A stretch of DNA of 64,000 nt from Sphingobacteriales bacterium (GCA_016721245.1 JADKIQ010000003.1:72501-136500), one strand, 5' to 3'; positions 9,932 through 19,531 are shown, counted from the first letter of the stretch. The notes: generated by a model from the sequence alone, not told the origin. Translations and numbers: made by a program.

Positions 9932-10839
9932 ATTTCGATATCACCATATTAGGCAGCAATTCTGCCATTTTCAATCACGGGCGACATCCTACGGCACAGG
10001 TAGTAAACATTAATAATGCCTGTTTTCTGGTGGATTGCGGAGAAGGCACGCAGGAGCGCTTGCACGAAAATAAAGTTAAGTGGTTTAAGATTGACCATAT
10101 TTTTATTTCTCATTTACACGGCGATCATTATTTTGGATTAATTGGATTGATCACAACATTTAATTTACTAAAACGTACCGCTAAGTTGACGATTTTCGGC
10201 CCGAAAGAGTTAAAAGAAAATAATTGACATTCAGCTGAAAGCGAGTAATACCAAACTGAATTATGAGTTGAAGTTTGTGGCAACGAAAGACGATGAAAAA
10301 AGACTGCTGCTGGATTTGCCGGAATGTTCGGTGTACTCCATTCCGCTGCATCATAAATTGCCTACTACCGGATTTTTATTTGCAGAAAAAACAGAACCAC
10401 GTTTGCTGGATCTGGAAAAAATAAAAAAATATGCTATTGCCAAAACAGATTTCAAATTATTGAAACAAGGCTTGGATGTGCTGGATAAGGATGGCAGAAA
10501 AGTAAAGAACAGCGCCGTTACCACCAAAGGAAAAACGCCGCGTTCGTATGCATTCTGTTCAGATACGATGCATCATTTACCCTTGGTGAAAGCGATAAAG
10601 AATGTGGATGTGTTGTATCACGAAGCCACATTTTTACATGCAGACTTGCAGCGCGCCAAAGAGACGACACATTCTACTGCATTGCAGGCGGCACAAATTG
10701 CGAAAAAGCCAATGCTAAAAAATTATTCTTAGGGCATTTTTCTTCCCGCTATCTTGACCTTTCTGTTTTGGAAAACGAAGCGAAAACTGTTTTTAAAAAT
10801 GTAGAGTTGGCGATTGAAGGTGCGGTTTTTAAGGTTTGA
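9925..10839 (+). CDS. rnz: Ribonuclease Z (tRNA 3' processing), two frameshifts as read
   Basis: Three frames in series make one metallo-beta-lactamase-fold ribonuclease Z of about 305 residues. This enzyme removes the 3' trailer of tRNA precursors. The first frame carries DCGEGTQERL and the zinc motif HLHGDH. The second carries FCSDT, YHEATF and the H of THSTALQAAQIA. The third carries the final LGHFSSRY motif and ends at 10839. The frame is lost at the A run 10217-10220 (one A too many) and again at the A run 10703-10707 (one A too few). All catalytic motifs survive and the enzyme is normally essential where CCA is not encoded, so sequence error is more likely than loss. Confidence 0.88.
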
Positions 10840-10986
10840 TTTTATTTTTCTTTTAGATTTTCAGGTCTTTGTTGTTTGTGTGAATTTGTTTGGTTTAAGA
10901 AGTTATTTATTTTTTTGGAGGTTGTTTTGTTTTTTGTTGGGGGATGTTTTTGAGTGTGGTTAAACCAAAAAAGGCTGCTATTTTAA

Positions 10987-11208
10987 TTAGAAATTTTCTT
11001 GTTCAATATAACTAATTCTTGTCGTGCGCTCAACAAATCTTCCACAAAATTCTTTGTTATGTTTTACAAGTTGGGATTTCAGTATTGTTGGTAGTGGAAA
11101 ACTCTATAACATCTTTTTGCAATCGCGCAAAATCCCTTCGTGGGTCATTTCACTCCAGTTTTCCGTACACGGTTCAGGAATACTGATGGTAAATCTTTTG
11201 GTTTTCAT
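10987..11208 (-). pseudogene. Remnant of a short Cys-containing Bacteroidota N-terminal domain
   Basis: On the minus strand the start MKTKRFTISIPEPC followed by ENWSEMT resembles an N-terminal module seen in many Bacteroidota proteins, which start with SIPxPCxExWxxM and go on to a Cys-x-x-Cys, DF segment. The sequence then shifts frame (KDVIEFSTTNNTEI is in another frame) and shifts back to LVKHNKEFCGRF before stopping at 10987. Two compensating frameshifts and a stop codon make it a remnant. In intact relatives the module usually precedes a TonB or carboxypeptidase-like domain, which is absent. The 147 bases between rnz and this remnant hold nothing I recognise. Confidence 0.5.
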
Positions 11209-11229
11209 CTAATTAAAGATAATTATAAT

Positions 11230-12585
11230 TTATCGTTTCTTCAATCCCAAACTTTCCAGTTTTTCTTCCAGTGCTTTTTTGCTGAGGCCAATATCATCAG
11301 CAGTTTTTGAAGTGTTCCAGCTGTTTTTATCTAATTTATTTTCGATAAAACTTCTTTCTACATAATCGTTGAGTTGTTGCAGGTTGGCGAATTTATCAAA
11401 ATCAATTCCTTTGTTTTCTGCTTTTGAACTTGGTCCGGAATAATCAATCACATCTTGTTTGGTAATTGTTTTCTCGCTCATAATTACTAAGCGTTCTACC
11501 ACATTGCGCAGCTCACGAATATTACCTGTCCAGTTGCGTGCCTGCAAGCTTTCTAAGGCATCCTTTTCAATTTTCTTTACCGGAATTCCATAGTCGCCGC
11601 AAATCTCATTTAAGAAATGATCTGCCAGCACGGGAATATCATCCTTGCGTTCGTTCAGAGATGGTACATGAATCAAAATCACACTTAAGCGGTGATATAA
11701 GTCCATACGGAAGCGGTTTTCTTCTACTTCTTTTAATAAATCTTTATTGGTAGCAGCCACTACACGCACATCTACTTTTTCTTCTTTGTCGCCGCCAACT
11801 TTGGTAATTTTATTTTCCTGCAAGGCACGCAATACTTTCGCCTGCGCGGATAAACTCATGTCGCCGATTTCATCCAGAAAAAGTGTGCCGCCGTTGGCCT
11901 GCTCAAATTTTCCGATACGTTGTTTTATAGCAGATGTAAACGCACCTTTCTCATGGCCGAATAATTCGCTTTCAATCAACTCTGATGGAATCGCTGCGCA
12001 GTTCACTTCTACCAAAGGTCCGTTAGCACGGTTACTTTGTTCGTGCAGCCAGCGTGCTACTAATTCTTTTCCGGAACCGTTATCGCCGGTGATTAATACA
12101 CGTGCTTCGGTAGGTGCTACTTTTGCAATCGTTTCTTTTATTTTTACAATCGGGTTGGATTCACCCACGATATCTTTGGATTTGGCAATTTTCTTTTTTA
12201 AGATTTTTGTTTCCGTTACCAGGGAAACTTTATCCATCGCATTACGAACCGTAATCAATAAGCGATTCAAATCCGGTGGTTTTGGAATATAATCGAAGGC
12301 GCCTTTTTTTACAGCTTCCACTGCCGTTTCAATATTTCCGTGTCCTGATAAAACAATCACCGGCGTGTCGATGCCTTTCTGCTGCATTTCTGTCAGTACT
12401 TCCAGTCCGTCTTTTTTCGGCATTTTAATATCGAGGATAACGACATCGTAATTGTTCTTTTCAATTTTCTCCAAACCGATTTCGCCGTCTTCCGCTTCTT
12501 CAATGTCATATTTCTCGTACTCTAAAATTTCTTTTAAAGTTCTTCGGATGGCTTTCTCATCATCAACAATTAAAATCTTTGGCAT
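11230..12585 (-). CDS. Sigma-54-type response regulator (NtrC/AtoC family)
   Basis: This 451-residue protein has a receiver domain (1-120; phosphoacceptor Asp52 in LDIKMP, conserved Lys102), an AAA+ sigma-54-interaction domain (about 140-370; Walker A GDNGSGKE 167-174, Walker B LFLDEI 235-240) and a Fis-type helix-turn-helix at the C-terminus (about 415-450). It should activate RpoN promoters when phosphorylated. The sigma-54 contact loop reads GAFTSA (214-219) instead of the usual GAFTGA. No histidine kinase is adjacent. A heptamer array lies directly upstream of its start. Confidence 0.93.
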   Translation of the reverse strand: MPKILIVDDEKAIRRTLKEILEYEKYDIEEAEDGEIGLEKIEKNNYDVVILDIKMPKKDGLEVLTEMQQKGIDTPVIVLSGHGNIETAVEAVKKGAFDYIPKPPDLNRLLITVRNAMDKVSLVTETKILKKKIAKSKDIVGESNPIVKIKETIAKVAPTEARVLITGDNGSGKELVARWLHEQSNRANGPLVEVNCAAIPSELIESELFGHEKGAFTSAIKQRIGKFEQANGGTLFLDEIGDMSLSAQAKVLRALQENKITKVGGDKEEKVDVRVVAATNKDLLKEVEENRFRMDLYHRLSVILIHVPSLNERKDDIPVLADHFLNEICGDYGIPVKKIEKDALESLQARNWTGNIRELRNVVERLVIMSEKTITKQDVIDYSGPSSKAENKGIDFDKFANLQQLNDYVERSFIENKLDKNSWNTSKTADDIGLSKKALEEKLESLGLKKR

Positions 12586-12590
12586 ATACT

Positions 12591-12625
12591 AGTGTTAAGT
12601 CGTAAGTAATAAGTGGTAAGTAACA
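12591..12625 (+). repeat. Heptamer array, AGTNNTA type (5 units)
   Basis: Units AGTGTTA, AGTCGTA, AGTAATA, AGTGGTA and AGTAACA run with period 7, in the same sequence class as the array at 9860. It sits six bases before the start codon of the response regulator, in its presumed 5' leader. Confidence 0.8.
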
Positions 12626-12673
12626 AAATTTGTACCACATTTCTAAGCGTAAATATACTAAAAACAGTTGCTT

Positions 12674-13213
12674 TTACCTTTTGAACATCGGTAAAGGTTT
12701 TAATGGATGCCGGAGCAGGTTTTTGAAAAATAATTTTACCAGAAAGAAATGGAATCCTTTGTAAGGGAATTGAGTTTTTGCCTGTTGGGTGAATGTTGCC
12801 GGAATCTCGAAGTGCAGGAGACCTAAAGAAACATCGGACCAGTCTGCTTTGCGAAAGATTTCTGTGGTGCTTGCAAAGTTTCCTTTGTAAGAACTTATTT
12901 TGTGGTGCTGGTCTATCATCAACACAATTTCTTCTGACCAATTTTCTTTTCCGGACTGAATTAAATATTCTTTTGCTAAAGCGATGGAAGGTTGCAGGTA
13001 ATCAAAGGTGTGGTTGGTCCAGATACCAATGTCGTGGAAGAAAGCTGCAATCGCATATTTTTCTTCCTCGGCATTGCTGCTTAAATACAAACTGTAATTG
13101 AAAATGCGATATACATGGTTTTTGTATCTTTCCATGTTGCTGCCCAGGACATCCGTATAAGAAGCAAACAATGCCTCAATAATCGGATGCTGTTGAACGA
13201 TGTTATCACTCAT
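12674..13213 (-). CDS. HD-domain protein (putative phosphohydrolase)
   Basis: This 179-residue protein shows an HD-superfamily metal motif, FFHDIG (His60, Asp61), with a candidate first histidine in KNHVYR (His33) and a later QHH. HD proteins hydrolyse phosphate bonds in nucleotides or other substrates. Nothing in the sequence tells the substrate. It lies between the response regulator and the RNase P RNA gene, all on the minus strand. The basic C-terminal tail is less conserved in character. Confidence 0.75.
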   Translation of the reverse strand: MSDNIVQQHPIIEALFASYTDVLGSNMERYKNHVYRIFNYSLYLSSNAEEEKYAIAAFFHDIGIWTNHTFDYLQPSIALAKEYLIQSGKENWSEEIVLMIDQHHKISSYKGNFASTTEIFRKADWSDVSLGLLHFEIPATFTQQAKTQFPYKGFHFFLVKLFFKNLLRHPLKPLPMFKR

Positions 13214-13253
13214 ATATTAAAAGCAAAAGTTAATAAATTTTCTAACTACTTAT

Positions 13254-13281
13254 ACTCATAACTCATAACTCATAACTTCAA
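13254..13281 (+). repeat. Heptamer array, ACTCATA type
   Basis: Three perfect ACTCATA units and one degenerate unit (ACTTCAA) stand between the HD gene start and the 3' end of RNase P RNA. Confidence 0.8.
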
Positions 13282-13282
13282 A

Positions 13283-13595
13283 AACGCAGGCTCATAAGCC
13301 GAATTCTGTTTCAACTCTATCATTTATCTGGGACAATCATCGCTGATTGCCTCTATCCATCTACCCACCAACTTTAGCGAGCAGCTATCAAGCGTTGGCT
13401 TACATGATGTTTCAGCGTTTGAGGTTTACCTGAACAATGCATTGCTGCAAAGTAAGTTTCACTACAGCATTACCTGTACTATTTTCTGTGGCACTTTCTC
13501 TTACCTTTCGGCAAGACAGTCGTTAACTGTCAAACTGCTCTGTGCTGTTCGGACTTTCCTTACTAATTACTTAGCACGATAGATCGACCTGCATA
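13283..13595 (-). ncRNA. rnpB: RNase P RNA
   Basis: The minus strand carries the conserved bacterial type A core: GGAAAGTCCGAACA near the 5' end, GAAAGTGCCACAGAAA in the middle, and ACAGAATTCGGCTTAT near the 3' end. The ends pair as P1 (GCAGG with CCTGC, at 13588-13592 and 13286-13290). It is the catalytic RNA that matures tRNA 5' ends. Ends are set by P1 and may be off by several bases. Confidence 0.95.
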
Positions 13596-13665
13596 GCAAA
13601 TTTACGAATTATGTTCTGAATTCCGAAGCTTCGAAACGGAATACGATTTGAGATTTATTTTACCG

Positions 13666-14955
13666 CTACTCAAACACCATCACATTCACACCTTCTGTAT
13701 TGGATTTCCAGTTGGTGGCCTTTAAAACTCTTCCGTTAAATGACATTGTAATCGTTTGTTTTGAGGTGGTTGGAAAATAAATATCGGCACCTTTTAAAAA
13801 TGGAAATGCATTAAATGCACCGATGGATGTCATATTGGTCACCTTGTTTTTATTGTCGTCATAGGTAAACAAAGCAATTGTAGTATTTTCTTTAGAGCAA
13901 AAAGTATTGGTAGATAAAACATTGCCATCCAGTATCAGCTCATCTCTGTCGGCTACCGCTGCCTGGCTGGCACCGAAAAAGGCAGTTACACCCTGTGCAT
14001 CATCTTTCGGGAGTGCTGCCAGAAATAAACCTGCAATACTGACGCCGGTTGGGAATGTTCTTAAATAAACCAACTTGTCGCTGCGTTTAAATGGCTCTCT
14101 GTAATAATGTACTTTACGACTGCCGGAAATATTATCGTACACTACAAATTCATAGTAGGTATTTTTATCGGCTCTAAACGGCCCCCAGTAACCTTTGGCA
14201 TCCGTACTAAATTTATAATCTGCAACTCCGTTTTTTCTAAAACCGGTAGCTGGATCTAAAGCATATACCTCAACAACGGTGTTGGCTTTAAAAATATTTT
14301 CGCCAAAAAATCCAGCCCTGCCTGAGAGGATGACGTCGTTTTCTTGTGTGTATTCTAATTCTGAGGGTACAGCACCTGCATTAAAAAATTTATACATCGC
14401 TTCAAAGCTTTCCTTGCAAGTTGCTACTTCATAATGGTCTTTATCCGTTTGTTTGATGTTGGTGCCGCCAGTAACGTCTTTGCCACCACGTGCTATGAAA
14501 TCAAAAGTAGAATAAATGTTCAGAATAGGAATACTGTCTTGTCTGTCTGGTGGAAAGCCTGCTAATAGGGTTAAACTTTTCACTTTGCTGCCATAAGCGC
14601 GCGCATAATCTTGTACTACACCGGTGCCTGCGCTATGACCTACCAAATGCACTTTTGTTTTTCCGGTTCGTGTCAGCACGCTGTCAATCAAGGTGTTCAG
14701 GTTTCGGTTGATGACACTTCTGTCGCCTAAGGAATTCCAGTCAAAGGCATACAAATCAGCCAGAGAATATCCATTGGAGGTGAAGCGTTTTACCTGTTTT
14801 TCGTAGGTATCGCCGGAGGCTAAAAAGCCGTGTACAAATATGACAGGATCTTTGCCGGATGGCACAGGTGCGGGGATTGCTAAGTTGCCCGACGTTTCTT
14901 CTTTGCAGGAAAATAAAAGAAGTGTTAATACACCGAAGAACAGGAATTTTCTCAT
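13666..14955 (-). CDS. Lipoprotein alpha/beta hydrolase (lipase-like)
   Basis: The 429-residue protein begins with a lipoprotein signal peptide (lipobox LLFSC, Cys17) and so should be anchored in the envelope. The hydrolase domain (about 35-200) has the oxyanion strand FVHGF and the nucleophile elbow GHSAG (Ser108). The second half (about 200-429) is beta-rich and resembles the accessory C-terminal domains of some extracellular triacylglycerol lipases; that part is inference. A role in scavenging lipids or esters at the cell surface is plausible. It is the last of a minus-strand series after rlmI, separated by 41 bases. Confidence 0.83.
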   Translation of the reverse strand: MRKFLFFGVLTLLLFSCKEETSGNLAIPAPVPSGKDPVIFVHGFLASGDTYEKQVKRFTSNGYSLADLYAFDWNSLGDRSVINRNLNTLIDSVLTRTGKTKVHLVGHSAGTGVVQDYARAYGSKVKSLTLLAGFPPDRQDSIPILNIYSTFDFIARGGKDVTGGTNIKQTDKDHYEVATCKESFEAMYKFFNAGAVPSELEYTQENDVILSGRAGFFGENIFKANTVVEVYALDPATGFRKNGVADYKFSTDAKGYWGPFRADKNTYYEFVVYDNISGSRKVHYYREPFKRSDKLVYLRTFPTGVSIAGLFLAALPKDDAQGVTAFFGASQAAVADRDELILDGNVLSTNTFCSKENTTIALFTYDDNKNKVTNMTSIGAFNAFPFLKGADIYFPTTSKQTITMSFNGRVLKATNWKSNTEGVNVMVFE

Positions 14956-14995
14956 AGCTATAATTTTTACCTTAACGTAAATTACAACTATTTGT

Positions 14996-16180
14996 TCAAT
15001 TTACATATAAGACCAATCCTTTTAAATAGGATCCTTCCGGATGGAAGATATTGATAGGATGATCTGCAGGCTGAGATAAGTAATGCAAAATCTTCACTTC
15101 GCGGTTGGCTTCTATGGCTGCCGACATTACTGTAGCATAGAATAATTCCTTATCCACCACCTGCGAACAAGAAAAGGTAAATAAAATTCCACCTTTGTTG
15201 ATGCGTTTGAATCCTTCCGCATTCAGCCGTTTATAGGCCTGCACCGCATTGTGACGCTTTGCAATGTTTTTGGCAAATGCCGGCGGATCTAAAATAATTA
15301 CATCAAAATTCAAATCACTGATTTTAAAAAAGTGAAAGACATCATCACAAATAGTATGATGATTAACGCTTGCGGAGTCAAAATTCAATGTAGTGTTTTT
15401 AGTCACCAGGTCCATGGCTGTTTTAGAACTGTCAATAGAAACAACTTCTTTGGCATTGTTATTCAAAGCATACATCGAAAAGCCACCGCTGTAACAATAG
15501 GTATTTAAAACTGATTTGTTTGTGCAATATTTTGCCAGCAGATTTCTGTTGTCGCGCTGGTCTAAAAAGAAACCCGTCTTTTGTCCGTGTTCTGCATCAA
15601 TCAGAAATTTATTGCCATTTTCTACAGCGATAATTTCTTTCGCATTGCCCGTTAAATAAGTATTTTCGATGGTTTCGGCATATTCTTTTGGTAAATATGC
15701 GGCGCTTTTGTCGTATATCGTATCTATAAACTTTACTTCCTGCAGAACGGCGTTCTTCAGTTCATTTATGGAACGGTGCATGCCAATAGAATGACATTGT
15801 ATCACAGCAGTGGTGTCGTAAATATCAATAATCAGTCCCGGGCAGTTGTCGCCTTCCGCATGGATTAAACGAAAGCAGTTGGTGTTTTTATTATCACTAA
15901 AACCCAATGTTTTACGCAGTATAAAAGCTTGTTTTATTTTGTTGTTCCAGAAATCCTGATTGACAGTTTCATTAGTGAAGCTTAAAATTTTCACAGCAAT
16001 ACTTCCATGGTAAAAATGTCCAATGCACAGGAAATTACCTCTGAAATCCTGCACTTCCACCAGATCGCCGTCTTTCAGTTGTGTCGTGTCAAAAGACAAT
16101 AAAGCTCCTGAGAAAATCCAAGGATGGAAACGTTGTAAAGAACGTTCTTTTTCTTTCTTTAGTTGTATAATCGGGTACAT
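14996..16180 (-). CDS. Class I SAM-dependent rRNA methyltransferase, RlmI-like
   Basis: The protein (394 residues) has an N-terminal PUA domain, a middle region, and a Rossmann methyltransferase domain with YCYSGGFSMYA (SAM site) and LDPPAFAKN (catalytic loop). RlmI relatives methylate a cytosine C5 of 23S rRNA. A TTG four codons further up exists, but ATG at 16180 is chosen because the TTG overlaps a perfect TATATTTG promoter box (16190-16197). It lies downstream of folA and thyA on the same strand but has its own promoter box. Confidence 0.88.
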   Translation of the reverse strand: MYPIIQLKKEKERSLQRFHPWIFSGALLSFDTTQLKDGDLVEVQDFRGNFLCIGHFYHGSIAVKILSFTNETVNQDFWNNKIKQAFILRKTLGFSDNKNTNCFRLIHAEGDNCPGLIIDIYDTTAVIQCHSIGMHRSINELKNAVLQEVKFIDTIYDKSAAYLPKEYAETIENTYLTGNAKEIIAVENGNKFLIDAEHGQKTGFFLDQRDNRNLLAKYCTNKSVLNTYCYSGGFSMYALNNNAKEVVSIDSSKTAMDLVTKNTTLNFDSASVNHHTICDDVFHFFKISDLNFDVIILDPPAFAKNIAKRHNAVQAYKRLNAEGFKRINKGGILFTFSCSQVVDKELFYATVMSAAIEANREVKILHYLSQPADHPINIFHPEGSYLKGLVLYVN

Positions 16181-16189
16181 AATTAATTG

Positions 16190-16197
16190 CAAATATA
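16190..16197 (-). promoter_or_regulatory. -7 promoter box for the rlmI-like gene
   Basis: On the minus strand TATATTTG matches TAnnTTTG exactly, nine bases before the ATG. Its position rules out the upstream TTG as a start. Confidence 0.65.
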
Positions 16198-16198
16198 A

Positions 16199-16217
16199 CC
16201 CTAAATCCCTAAAGGGA
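16199..16217. repeat. CCCTAAATCCCTAAAGGGA intergenic palindromic element
   Basis: The palindrome TCCCTAAAGGGA is preceded by CCCTAAA and followed by a T run (16220-16224). A related AAGGGTTAAAGGGG stretch at about 16243-16256 overlaps the 3' end of folA. From memory, such TCCCTAAAGGGA elements recur between genes in many Bacteroidota and can serve as terminators. Confidence 0.5.
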
Positions 16218-16249
16218 CTTTTTTGATTTATAACAATCCAATTTAAGGG

Positions 16250-16741
16250 TTAAAGGGGTCTTTCTAAAATAATGTAGGTAGAATCGAATTCATTCTTTTC
16301 ATCTTTTGGGATAAACTCGGAATGCAGTACTTTCCAGTTGGAGTCGTCATACTCAAAATGTGTATCGCCTTCTATCTCGGTGTGTACAATGGTTAAATGT
16401 ATGGTGTTTGCCAGGGTCATCGTTTGTTTATAAATTTCACCACCGCCCACTACGAAAATTTCTTCCTGTCCCTGCTGTGCTGCATAAATAATCGCATCGC
16501 TGATGGTTTTAAACACATAGCAATTTTCAAAATCACATTCAAAATTGCGGGATATAATTAAGGAAGTTCTGTTGGGTAATGGTTTCCCAATCGACTCGAA
16601 CGTTTTTCTACCCATCAGTATGTAATGTCCGGAGGTAATATTTTTGAATCGTTTTAAATCGGACGATAATTTCCAGAGCAACTGGTTGTCTTTGCCTATG
16701 ACGCCGTTTTCGGCTGCTGCTACTACGATAGAAATCTTCAT
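16250..16741 (-). CDS. folA: Dihydrofolate reductase
   Basis: This 163-residue enzyme reduces dihydrofolate to tetrahydrofolate with NADPH. The DHFR pattern is clear: VVAAAENGVIGKDNQLLW at the N-terminus (catalytic acidic position and Met20-type loop), LMGRKTFESIGKPLPNR, and VVGGGEIY. The length is typical. It lies 84 bases downstream of thyA, which produces its substrate dihydrofolate, so the two form a thymidylate unit. Its last codons run into the palindromic element near 16250. Confidence 0.97.
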   Translation of the reverse strand: MKISIVVAAAENGVIGKDNQLLWKLSSDLKRFKNITSGHYILMGRKTFESIGKPLPNRTSLIISRNFECDFENCYVFKTISDAIIYAAQQGQEEIFVVGGGEIYKQTMTLANTIHLTIVHTEIEGDTHFEYDDSNWKVLHSEFIPKDEKNEFDSTYIILERPL

Positions 16742-16749
16742 TTAATTAA

Positions 16750-16777
16750 TTGTGAGTTGTGAATGTTGAATTATGAG
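16750..16777. repeat. Heptamer array, TTGTGAG type
   Basis: Units TTGTGAG, TTGTGAA, TGTTGAA and TTATGAG run with period 7 between thyA and folA. Read on the transcribed strand they are CTCAYAA-like and belong to the same class as the array at 13254. Confidence 0.7.
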
Positions 16778-16824
16778 TACAATATACAATTAATACAAAA
16801 TTTAGAATTCAGTATTCCAAATTC

Positions 16825-17706
16825 TCAGACGGCTACTTCCCCTTTTATATGCGGATGGCTTTGATAGTTGATTAGCTCAAAGTCTTCGTATTTGAAATCA
16901 AAGATAGAGGTAATATCTGGATTTATTTTCAATTGTGGCAATGGATAAGGATCGCGGCTCAATTGCAGTTGCACCTGTTCGATGTGGTTGCTGTAAATAT
17001 GCGCATCGCCAAAGGTGTGTATAAAATCACCTAATTCAAGATTACAAACTTGTGCAATCATCATCGTAAATAAAGCATAAGAAGCAATATTGAAAGGCAC
17101 GCCTAAAAACGCATCGGCACTGCGCTGGTACAATTGGCAGCTTAATTTTCCATCAATCACATAAAACTGAAACAGTGAATGACAAGGCGGCAAGGTCATG
17201 TCTTCGATATCAGCCACGTTCCACGCAGAAATGATATGACGGCGTGAATCGGGATTGTTTTTTAAATTATGGATTAAGTTCGACAGCTGGTCAATTTCGC
17301 CGCCTTTGCCATCCGGCCAGTGCCGCCATTGATAGCCGTATACCGGGCCCAATTCACCGTATTGTTTGGCAAAAGCATCATCTACTGCAATTTTTGCCGC
17401 AAATTCTTTCATGGTTTCGCCCTGATAAGCATTGCTTTTTTGATATTTGGCATAAGGCCAGTCGTTCCAAATATTACAGCCGTTTTTACACAGATATTGA
17501 ATGTTCGTGTCGCCGGCAATAAACCAAAGCAATTCGTGGACAATCGATTTTAGATGTAGTTTTTTGGTGGTTACCAATGGAAATCCTTCCTTTAAATCAA
17601 AACGCATTTGATAGCCAAAAACGCTGACGGTTCCCGTGCCGGTTCTGTCTTCTTTTTTGGTGCCGTTGTCTAAAATATGCTGTAAAAACTGCTGGTACTG
17701 TTGCAT
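16825..17706 (-). CDS. thyA: Thymidylate synthase
   Basis: This 293-residue ThyA makes dTMP from dUMP using methylene-tetrahydrofolate. Visible motifs are RTGTGTVSVFG, the dUMP-binding region QRSADAFLGVPFNIASYA, and the catalytic Cys175 in LPPCHSLFQF. It is about 30 residues longer than the E. coli enzyme because of an insert near 90-120 that is common in other ThyA groups. It is the first gene of the thyA-folA unit. Confidence 0.97.
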   Translation of the reverse strand: MQQYQQFLQHILDNGTKKEDRTGTGTVSVFGYQMRFDLKEGFPLVTTKKLHLKSIVHELLWFIAGDTNIQYLCKNGCNIWNDWPYAKYQKSNAYQGETMKEFAAKIAVDDAFAKQYGELGPVYGYQWRHWPDGKGGEIDQLSNLIHNLKNNPDSRRHIISAWNVADIEDMTLPPCHSLFQFYVIDGKLSCQLYQRSADAFLGVPFNIASYALFTMMIAQVCNLELGDFIHTFGDAHIYSNHIEQVQLQLSRDPYPLPQLKINPDITSIFDFKYEDFELINYQSHPHIKGEVAV

Positions 17707-17846
17707 GAAGTAAAAGTAAGTGTTTGAACTAATTTTTCCATGTCTATTTTATTGACAAATCGTGAGAAAGCATTAAATATTGTTGGAAATATGTTATCTT
17801 TAAACATAATGAATATGATTTGAATTCATTTTATAAAAATAGTATC

Positions 17847-18688
17847 ATGAGGACTTTTAGACTAATAATAGCTATAACCGTTTTATTTGTGCTTATGCTG
17901 GCTTGCCAGAAGCAGGAAACAGTTTCGTTATCGGGAAAAATAAAAACATCAAAACTGGTTTTATTTAACGGTACAGATTCTATTGATTATAAGTACAATT
18001 ATCAATACAATTCAGATGTTAAATTGGAAAGTATATTGATGTCCAGTGATTATTATGCATCCATGCCTGTGGTTTTGTATCAGGTGCAATATCAGACGGA
18101 TAAAGTGATTTTAAGCGACACCACCTCATTAACCGCTGTTTTTTACCTTCAACCCGGCACGAATTTGGTCGACAGCGTTATTAATTTTTACCAAAGTGAA
18201 AATAAAAATGGGATAAAGGTTTTGAGAGCAAGCAATAATAATATTATCAAGATAGTTCCGGCTCAGGAACCGGGACTGATTTCAAGTAATTATACCGTAG
18301 ATTCTTTTGTTTATGTTGGAAATGAATTAAAATCATACACGGTATTCTTTTCAAGTTTCGGTACAAGTTTTTTCGTTAATTATGAATTGAGTTATAATTT
18401 AACACAAAACAAAAGAGTGGATAATGATAATTTTCAGATGGATAACAAAGCAGGCTTCCTTGGGATATCTTCCTTTATTTTAAATGATTTTGGCATTTTA
18501 GGAATCAGTTTGGGCAACACAAGCACACATGCTATTGCTTCTGTCAGACAAGGGATATAAACAGTTTAACTGGAAACACAGACTATACGTATCTCGAAAA
18601 TACACCGGGTAATCTTTCTGTAGATTATACGACAACTCCTTTATCAGGTGCAGATTTCACACAATTGAGGAATACCTATTATCCTTAA
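17847..18688 (+). CDS. Lipoprotein of unknown function, frameshifted near its 3' end
   Basis: The ATG at 17847 gives a lipoprotein signal peptide ending in LMLAC; a start nine codons earlier would spoil it. The mature part begins with a linker and LSGKIKTSKLVLF, and is beta-rich. I do not recognise a domain. The frame stops at 18560, but the +1 frame reads on sensibly (DINSLTGNTDYTY to a stop at 18688). One extra G in the GGG at 18552-18554 joins them, giving about 280 residues like the paralogue at 19532. A TATCTTTA box lies at 17795-17802. It is related to the two lipoprotein genes downstream, most clearly to the second. Confidence 0.65.
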
Positions 18689-18864
18689 TATAATTCTTAA
18701 TTATTTATTTTTTACTGACAAGCTTATTGTTTAAATAAATCTTAATTTGTTTGTAATCAATGTGTTAATATTTTTACATGGTCTATTATTTATGACAAAG
18801 CCCTTTATTTGTACCTGAATATTTATTTTATTTCATTCAATTTTGAATAGTAAAATAAATAATC

Positions 18865-19503
18865 ATGAAAAAAATCACAACACTCTTCAAAACAATGCTT
18901 TTAGCTGTAGTTGTTTTAGCAATGGCGCAAGGATGTATTCCAACAACACCAGTTGGAGGAAATCCAACAATAACCGGAACATTTGAAGTAAATATTTCGG
19001 ATGGCAGTATATTGCAACAAACAATTTTGGATAGTAGTCAGCATAGAATAACGAAAAAGATATTCGTTGATAATGATAGCATAGAATTTACATTTGTAAT
19101 AGAATCTAATGGTTATAATACTAATAACGAAAGATTGTATAGTGAGTCTTTTCTAATTGAGACAGACTATAACGCGATATACAATTATGGTTTTTTAGTG
19201 GGTCTTTCGAATGGTGGTAGTAGTAGTGATGATTTATCTGCGTTAGTTGCTGGTATTTCTATTCCGAGTACTATAAATAATGCGTCATATTATTGGCAAA
19301 GCTCAGGCAGTTGGCTTGCAGCACCACAAATAGGAATTCCTATTTTCACTAGCGTATCAACAATGCAAGACAAATATTTAGTCTTTAGGAAGCAAAAAGG
19401 CACAAGCTACTTATATTTTTGGGTTAAACTAAAATATGATTCAAATGGGTTAAATGTTTTAAATGGTAAATACCAAATGGATAGTATAATAACAGGACAA
19501 TAA
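18865..19503 (+). CDS. Lipoprotein of unknown function
   Basis: This 212-residue protein has a signal peptide ending in MAQGC and a mature N-terminus rich in Pro, Gly and Thr. The leader is almost identical in DNA and protein to that of the next gene (19532), while the mature parts have diverged strongly. No domain is recognised; the rest looks beta-rich. Such tandem lipoproteins are probably surface proteins. The 176 bases before it carry no recognised gene. Confidence 0.7.
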   Translation: MKKITTLFKTMLLAVVVLAMAQGCIPTTPVGGNPTITGTFEVNISDGSILQQTILDSSQHRITKKIFVDNDSIEFTFVIESNGYNTNNERLYSESFLIETDYNAIYNYGFLVGLSNGGSSSDDLSALVAGISIPSTINNASYYWQSSGSWLAAPQIGIPIFTSVSTMQDKYLVFRKQKGTSYLYFWVKLKYDSNGLNVLNGKYQMDSIITGQ

Positions 19504-19531
19504 TTTTTTTAATAATCTAATCAAAATAGTC

